From: an uncultured bacterium
Lineage (GTDB): Bacteria > Planctomycetota > UBA8108
Direction of reading: 5' to 3'
Assembly: GCA_913050545.1 (NCBI GenBank)
Contig: CAJWZY010000043.1
Span: 1 to 11,064 of the forward strand
DNA length: 11,064 bases
Every line of letters begins with the position of its first letter. The first letter of the stretch is position 1. The notes under the pieces are model-generated. The model saw nothing but the letters and a program-made list of their open reading frames with translations. It made no database searches and was not told the origin of the DNA. Of this stretch, positions 7,099 through 11,064 are shown in pieces. The translations under genes were made by a program, and so were the position numbers.

Positions 7099-7937
7099 GC
7101 CAGTTCGCCCCCGAGACCCCTTTCATTGAATCCGGCAAGCTGGCTCTCGGTGCCAAATCACCCCCGCTGATCATAGCCGGTCCCGATTCCCTTGAGAGCG
7201 AAGAGCTTGCCCTGGGGATCGCTTCGGAACTTTCCCGGCTGCAGGACAAGCTCCAGGTACCCTTCGTCTTCAAGGGGTCCTATGACAAGGCAAACCGTTC
7301 CTCGCACCTTTCCTACCGGGGACCGGGTTTTGAGGACGGCATGGCTGTCCTGCGCAGGGTCCGTGAAGAAACAGGTCTCGCGGTAACCTCTGATGTCCAC
7401 ACCGTTGAAGAAGCCACGCGGGCCGCCGAGGTTCTTGATATCCTGCAGGTGCCGGCTTTTCTCTGCCGCCAGAACGATCTTCTGCAGGCCTGTGCCTCCA
7501 CCGGAAAAATTGTCAACATCAAGAAAGGGCAATTCCTGGCCCCGGCAAACATACCGGCCCGGGCAGCCGCAGCGACCGGCCCCCAGACCCCTGGAGTGCT
7601 GGTTACCGAGCGGGGAAGCTCCTTTGGCCATGGCGATCTCGTCAATGACTTCAGGGGGATTCCTCTTATTCGGGAGGCCGGCTTCTGCGTCATCTTCGAT
7701 GCAACCCACAGTGTCCAGCAGCCCGGCGCGCTTGGTGACCGAAGTGATGGCAACCGTGACATGATCCCCCACCTTGCAAGAGCCGCAGCGGGGGTCGGCT
7801 GTGATGGGTTCTTCTTTGAAGTCCACCCTGACCCTGACAAGGCCCTCTGCGATGGTCCCAACTCACTCCGACTCGAAGACTTTGAAGAGGTCCTCGAACA
7901 GGTGATCGGGCTGGACCGGATCGCCCGGAGGCTCTGA
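7095..7937 (+). CDS. kdsA: 3-deoxy-8-phosphooctulonate (Kdo-8-P) synthase
   Basis: A 280-residue protein, normal for KdsA. It condenses phosphoenolpyruvate with arabinose 5-phosphate in the cytosol to make Kdo-8-phosphate for the LPS inner core. Recognisable elements are IAGPDSLES (27-35), FKGSYDKANRSS (59-70), the TSDVH segment (98-102), AFLCRQNDLL (121-130), NIKKGQFLAP (141-150), TERGSSFGHGDLV (171-183), FDATHSVQQPG (201-211), FEVHPDP (241-247) and ALCDGP (250-255). His205, Glu242 and Asp253 match the metal-site residues of Aquifex KdsA. The fourth position, Cys in metal-dependent and Asn in metal-independent enzymes, is Asp31 here. The segment 150-170 also differs from E. coli and Aquifex. 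The ATG overlaps the stop of the glycohydrolase-fold gene, with no strong Shine-Dalgarno of its own. The gene converges on the HEAT-like gene; the 62-bp gap shows no U-tailed terminator. Confidence 0.93.
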   Translation: MSQFAPETPFIESGKLALGAKSPPLIIAGPDSLESEELALGIASELSRLQDKLQVPFVFKGSYDKANRSSHLSYRGPGFEDGMAVLRRVREETGLAVTSDVHTVEEATRAAEVLDILQVPAFLCRQNDLLQACASTGKIVNIKKGQFLAPANIPARAAAATGPQTPGVLVTERGSSFGHGDLVNDFRGIPLIREAGFCVIFDATHSVQQPGALGDRSDGNRDMIPHLARAAAGVGCDGFFFEVHPDPDKALCDGPNSLRLEDFEEVLEQVIGLDRIARRL

Positions 7938-7999
7938 GCAGCCGGGGAAATCCACAGCGGATCCCTCCCTGCTGATACAGAGGACCGCAGCTGTCGTTT

Positions 8000-10627
8000 T
8001 CACTCCTGCTCTTCGGTCTTCTTGCTGGGGCGCAACGTCTCCAGGCGCTTGAGGCAGGACTCCCTGTGCCGCGGCGGAAGGTCCTTCCAGAAGCCGGAAT
8101 TTTCTTCAGCAGCAAGATAGCCAGTCCATGACCGGTGCAGAGCCTGGCGCTTCACTCCTGCAGGCACCTGCCCTGATGCCAGGAGGCCCTCTATCCACTT
8201 CAGGGCAAACCAGCGCGCATAGGATTTAGCACTGGCGAAACTTTCCGGTTCTTTTTCTGCTGAAAATCCGTCAGCAAGCACCAGGGTAATAAAGAGGTCA
8301 AGAACGCCCTGCACGTTCAACTCCGCCTCGCCTGTCACCTGCATATTGATCTTCTTGCGGAGCGCCTGTTGCCTCAACCGGTTCTGGAATTCCCGCAAGC
8401 CATGTGGGAAGCCCTCGCCAACACGAGGTTGACCTCCAAGGAATTCGCCCATTTTCCTGTAAAGGACTGCCGACTCATCAAAGCTGGTCATCAGCTCAGC
8501 TGCACGGAGAGCTGCCAGTGTCGCCAACCAGGCGGCCCCCAGCTTCTCATCTGCCGGCAGCTCATCGGATGATCGCGGCAACAGCAGTCCCTGCAACCCG
8601 GGCTCCTCCAGCAATTTTTGACAGGACGAGAAATACTCGGGGCTGTCCTCCTGGTAGGCCCTTTTCTCCAGGCGTCCCAGCGCCCAGGCCAGCCCACCGA
8701 CCCCCTCAGCCTTGATCAGTCCCTGTACTCTCTTAACCAGATGGTCGCCAATGGCCTTTTCCCTGCCTTGTTTGCCGCCAAAAAGATGCAGCAGGGGCAG
8801 GAACTCATCGAGCGCCTCACGGTTGCCCAGGTAGGAAATCGCGTCAACGGCCGCCACCAGGACCTGGGTGTCATATGCCCCGGGAGAAGAAAGGACCTCC
8901 AGGAGAGCTTCGAGTGCATCCGGATCTTTCCCCTGGGCGAGGGTGCTGAGTCCTGCTATGGCTGTCATTTGCAGCCCGGAATCTGCTGATTTTTTTAACA
9001 GCTCCGCGTGGAAGGTTCGCAAGACTGCAAGCACAGTGCCATCTTCGGGGCGGGCATTCAAAGCCGCCGCGCAAGCCATTCGCAATTTGAGCGTCCCTGG
9101 AGCCGGGGCTTGCGGAGCATCCCGAAAGCGCTCCATAAACAGGCTGGCAGAAACCAGGTCAAGAGAGCCCTTGAGGAGGTGTCCCAGGGCCTGGATTGAC
9201 TCGGACTGGAGCTCGAGGTCAGCGAGAAACTCGGGGCTGTTCAGGATCGAATCAAGGATCTTCTTGGCACCTGTAATTTTAAAGGCACCCGCCGCCTTGA
9301 CCAATTCAAGCAGCTCTGCCCTCCAGCCAAGGTAGCCGACACTCTCGGAAACAGCTGGGCGTACCTGCCAGAGCCGCTGGGCCCGCTGAATCGTAAAATC
9401 ACTGATTTCCCGGCGCATCTCGACATCTGACTCCGACAGGAAGGGCTGGAAATGACGTAAAGAAATCAGCGCCTGCCTGCGGACTTCCGGTTGCTCGTAT
9501 CCCGGCTCAGCTCCTGCCTTGATGATTTGCAGAAGGTGCTCACAGGCACGGGACTGGAGCTCGAGGCGGAGCTTGTCCTGCTCTGCAACATTCGTCCCCG
9601 CGAACCTGGCACCACGCAGCCACCCGGCATAATCACCAAGCGCCTCGACGGCAGCCACCCTGTGCTCGAGTGTATAAGCCGACTGGAGGGTCGCCTGCAT
9701 CTCGGCAAGGAGCCTTTCATAATCACCTGTTTCCCGGAACCGCTTCAGGCTCTCCTTCCAATTAGAGGCATTGTCCTGGCTCAGCTTCTTCTGGACCTCT
9801 ACGAAAATATCCGGAAGTGAACGTTCCTGGTGCTGCTTCCACCAGAGGCTCCAGCCCTTAGGGGTTGGGAAGCCGATCCTCAGCCTGGCTCTGAGTTCCT
9901 TGAGGTAAAGAGGAGTAGAACCCGGGTACTTCTCCTGGTTAAGAACCATTCCCGCAATTACATGGGAGAGGAAGCTCTTGCCATCAGCGGCCCAGAGTAT
10001 CTTACTGACGTCCTCCAGGAGAGCCTGGGCTGGTGGAGGATTGTGCTCCACCATTTCACACAAGCGCCGCAGGGCAGAAACCGGCTTGCTCCTCGTCCCG
10101 TTCCCCGAAGGCCCGAAGCCGCTCCTTTGTTCCAGCTCGACAAAGGCCGTAACCGCCTTGACCACCGATTTTCGAAACACCGGGCTGCCGACACCGAGCA
10201 AAGGCAACAGCATGTCATCAAAGCCGGCTGATGGCTCCGAATCACCCCGGATCTCCAGGGTGATAGCACCGATTATCCTCAGGGCAGCAACACTGCGGGC
10301 AGGTGCCCGGTTCAGCTTCGTGTCAGAAAAATAGGCTGGCTCAAGAACCGCCGAGAGAAACTTCCTGCAGGGACCGGAAGGTCTCCTCTTCTCCTTTGCC
10401 ATACGCTCGATGAGCTTATAGGCCTCCAGTTCACCCAGCCTGGAATCATTCCCGGCAAGCTTGAGAACATCAAGATTGAGATCTCCTGCCAACTCCGACA
10501 AGCCCTTAAAACCGGGATCTTCCAACTCCTGGGAGGCGGATACAGGCAGAGCCGGCGCCAACCCCATTGCCGGGATGCAAGCAAAGAGCAGGACCAGGAT
10601 TCGAGATTGAACCACCAGGAGCCTCAT
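8000..10627 (-). CDS. Exported helical-repeat (HEAT-like) protein, unknown function
   Basis: An 875-residue protein I cannot assign to a named family. The N-terminus looks like a Sec signal peptide: Arg2 and Arg9, a hydrophobic stretch 10-27, and a likely signal peptidase I site after VSA (29-31). The mature part is almost wholly predicted amphipathic helices, with Leu/Ala-rich paired-helix segments typical of HEAT or ARM-like repeats, for example about 111-165, 322-395, 470-530 and 550-615. A P-K-G-W-x-x-W-W motif at 256-263 resembles a motif I associate with HEAT-type proteins of Planctomycetota. The C-terminus is charged (860-875). No catalytic motif or membrane anchor after the signal is evident. 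It is probably a periplasmic scaffold or binding protein. The ATG at 10627 places the signal peptide correctly, though its Shine-Dalgarno is weak (AGAGA). A near-consensus promoter lies about 280 bp upstream. It has no operon partner in the window. Confidence 0.7.
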   Translation of the reverse strand: MRLLVVQSRILVLLFACIPAMGLAPALPVSASQELEDPGFKGLSELAGDLNLDVLKLAGNDSRLGELEAYKLIERMAKEKRRPSGPCRKFLSAVLEPAYFSDTKLNRAPARSVAALRIIGAITLEIRGDSEPSAGFDDMLLPLLGVGSPVFRKSVVKAVTAFVELEQRSGFGPSGNGTRSKPVSALRRLCEMVEHNPPPAQALLEDVSKILWAADGKSFLSHVIAGMVLNQEKYPGSTPLYLKELRARLRIGFPTPKGWSLWWKQHQERSLPDIFVEVQKKLSQDNASNWKESLKRFRETGDYERLLAEMQATLQSAYTLEHRVAAVEALGDYAGWLRGARFAGTNVAEQDKLRLELQSRACEHLLQIIKAGAEPGYEQPEVRRQALISLRHFQPFLSESDVEMRREISDFTIQRAQRLWQVRPAVSESVGYLGWRAELLELVKAAGAFKITGAKKILDSILNSPEFLADLELQSESIQALGHLLKGSLDLVSASLFMERFRDAPQAPAPGTLKLRMACAAALNARPEDGTVLAVLRTFHAELLKKSADSGLQMTAIAGLSTLAQGKDPDALEALLEVLSSPGAYDTQVLVAAVDAISYLGNREALDEFLPLLHLFGGKQGREKAIGDHLVKRVQGLIKAEGVGGLAWALGRLEKRAYQEDSPEYFSSCQKLLEEPGLQGLLLPRSSDELPADEKLGAAWLATLAALRAAELMTSFDESAVLYRKMGEFLGGQPRVGEGFPHGLREFQNRLRQQALRKKINMQVTGEAELNVQGVLDLFITLVLADGFSAEKEPESFASAKSYARWFALKWIEGLLASGQVPAGVKRQALHRSWTGYLAAEENSGFWKDLPPRHRESCLKRLETLRPSKKTEEQE

Positions 10628-10776
10628 AGAATTCTCTATCGGTTTTCAAAGCCGTGCACACGACTGCAGCGGCAACCAAATACTGCCGGGCTTCACCTGC
10701 TCCGGAATCAATGAACAATACCCAGGCAAGCTGGAGGGCAAACGCATCAATTGCAGGGTGGAGCGGATAAAACAAC

Positions 10777-10860
10777 TACTCGGCGGAAACAGAATTCAAC
10801 CATCGCCCGTTCCCCCGGCCGGGAAACATGAGTACTCGGCAACAGAATCAATTCCCCCGG
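10777..10860. repeat. Imperfect direct repeat in the leader region
   Basis: TACTCGGC, a 3-bp insert, then AACAGAAT and TCAA occurs at 10777-10799. TACTCGGC directly followed by AACAGAAT and CAA recurs from 10833. Both copies are followed by TTCCCCCGG (10810-10818 and 10852-10860), the second more closely spaced. The copies are 56 bp apart. This looks like an old local duplication with indels, or two related protein-binding sites. Confidence 0.5.
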
Positions 10861-10905
10861 GTTCTTCCACCTGCAAATCTGGAACAGACGGCCCCGAGGG
10901 TTGAG

Positions 10906-10934
10906 ATTATAGTCCCCTATCCACGAAGTGTCCA
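10906..10934 (-). promoter_or_regulatory. Near-consensus sigma-70 promoter
   Basis: On the minus strand TGGACA (10934-10929; 5 of 6 to TTGACA) is followed by exactly 17 bp and a perfect TATAAT (10911-10906). Transcription would start near 10899 and run toward the HEAT-like gene at 10627. It is the best promoter match I found in the window and lies about 30 bp after the stop codon of the right-edge partial gene. Confidence 0.6.
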
Positions 10935-10964
10935 CGACTCACACTCGTGATCGACGTGCCCGAC

Positions 10965-11063
10965 CTACAAACCCGCCCCAAATCCCGTTGAGGAATCAGG
11001 CTCGGGATCTCCAGAAGGCTCTTCCTCTTCCTCTTCCTCTTCTTCTTCTTCTTCTTCTTCTTC
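10965..11063 (-). CDS. C-terminal fragment of a protein with a poly-Glu tract
   Basis: A minus-strand frame enters from the right edge and ends at TAG 10967-10965. The visible 32 codons read 15 Glu, encoded by GAA then alternating GAG and GAA, followed by PSGDPEPDSSTGFGAGL. This Glu/Pro/Asp/Ser composition suits a disordered acidic tail. The competing frames through the repeat give poly-Arg, poly-Lys, poly-Ser or Leu/Pro tracts. The plus-strand Ser frame has no start codon after its nearest upstream stop, so it cannot begin here. The rest of the protein is outside the window, so its family cannot be stated. Confidence 0.5.
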   Translation of the reverse strand, partial: EEEEEEEEEEEEEEEPSGDPEPDSSTGFGAGL

Positions 11064-11064
11064 T
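11020..11064. repeat. CTT/TCC-type trinucleotide microsatellite at the window end
   Basis: The plus strand shows about three TCTTCC-type hexamer units that pass into an uninterrupted TCT tract continuing to the last base, about 45 bp in all. Its true length is cut by the window edge. Such purine/pyrimidine-asymmetric repeats are prone to slippage and to assembly errors. Changes in triplet number would keep the reading frame of the poly-Glu protein. Confidence 0.85.

Larger units (their letters stand above)
10628..10964. other. Non-coding stretch, probable long leader of the HEAT-like gene
   Basis: About 340 bp between the stop of the right-edge partial gene and the start of the HEAT-like gene. 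It holds a strong minus-strand promoter at 10906-10934, an imperfect direct repeat at 10777-10860, and a 7-bp GC-rich hairpin (minus strand GTTTCCC, loop, GGGGAAC) overlapping that repeat without a U-tail. If the promoter serves the HEAT-like gene, the leader is about 270 nt. I recognise no riboswitch, tRNA or known small-RNA family in it. Short open frames here have no convincing protein features. Confidence 0.5.

Noticed and set aside
7158..7826. Minus-strand open frame of 222 codons inside kdsA
   Set aside because: Antisense to a clear KdsA with conserved motifs throughout, so it is a shadow frame.
7938..7999. Possible terminator between convergent kdsA and the HEAT-like gene
   Set aside because: Only short interrupted pairings (CAGC-GGA with TCC-GCTG) without a U-tract on either strand.
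10570..10627. Lipoprotein signal (LFAC, Cys17) in the HEAT-like protein
   Set aside because: Phe at -2 is atypical for a lipobox and the hydrophobic segment before Cys17 is short. A signal peptidase I site after VSA (29-31) fits better.
10506..10775. Minus-strand 89-codon frame overlapping the start of the HEAT-like gene
   Set aside because: It has a short hydrophobic stretch but overlaps the signal-peptide coding region out of frame, has no good ribosome site and resembles nothing I know.
10747..10935. Minus-strand 62-codon frame upstream of the HEAT-like gene
   Set aside because: It starts upstream of the near-consensus promoter, so that promoter could not express it, and the translation has no protein-like features.

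Overview
The window reads as chromosomal DNA from a Gram-negative, moderately GC-rich bacterium that makes lipopolysaccharide and uses type IV pili. The evidence is lpxK, hldE and kdsA (lipid A, heptose and Kdo synthesis) together with two PilT-type motor ATPases. A secreted HEAT-repeat-like protein with a W-x-x-W-W motif, a style I associate with Planctomycetota, and small MshEN-like proteins suggest a Planctomycetota or deltaproteobacterial-type lineage. That placement is inference. I saw no rRNA, tRNA, CRISPR array, transposase or phage gene.

Layout. The left edge (1-231, +) is the C-terminus of lysyl-tRNA synthetase, convergent with a minus-strand pair of PilT-family genes (pilT-like 2 at 2733-1336, then pilT at 1326-259, 9 bp apart). 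A candidate sigma-70 promoter (2873-2900) lies upstream of the pair. Further right on the minus strand is a second likely transcription unit: a 75-residue MshEN-like protein (5863-5636), lpxK (5555-4509) and hldE (4437-2944). It ends in a perfect 12-bp inverted repeat whose stem contains the hldE stop codon. The 75-residue protein resembles the N-terminal domain of pilT-like 2, so the two units may be functionally linked.

Diverging from this unit on the plus strand are an ADP-ribosylglycohydrolase-fold protein (5896-7098) and kdsA (7095-7937), joined by an ATGA overlap. The first lacks most of the acidic metal ligands of its family and looks like a pseudoenzyme. KdsA has Asp where the family normally has Cys or Asn. 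The short divergent gap contains a perfect 7-5-7 dyad that could be an operator.

The right part holds a long minus-strand gene for an exported, helical-repeat protein (10627-8000), convergent with kdsA. Upstream is a non-coding stretch of about 340 bp with a near-consensus promoter (TGGACA, 17 bp, TATAAT on the minus strand) and an imperfect direct repeat. At the right edge a trinucleotide microsatellite most likely encodes a poly-glutamate tract near the C-terminus of another minus-strand protein, of which only 32 codons are visible.

Together the window joins outer-envelope synthesis (lipid A 4'-phosphorylation, ADP-heptose, Kdo-8-phosphate), pilus retraction, and two proteins that look regulatory rather than catalytic (the MshEN-like protein and the degenerate glycohydrolase). 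These last two are the best candidates for something not well described.
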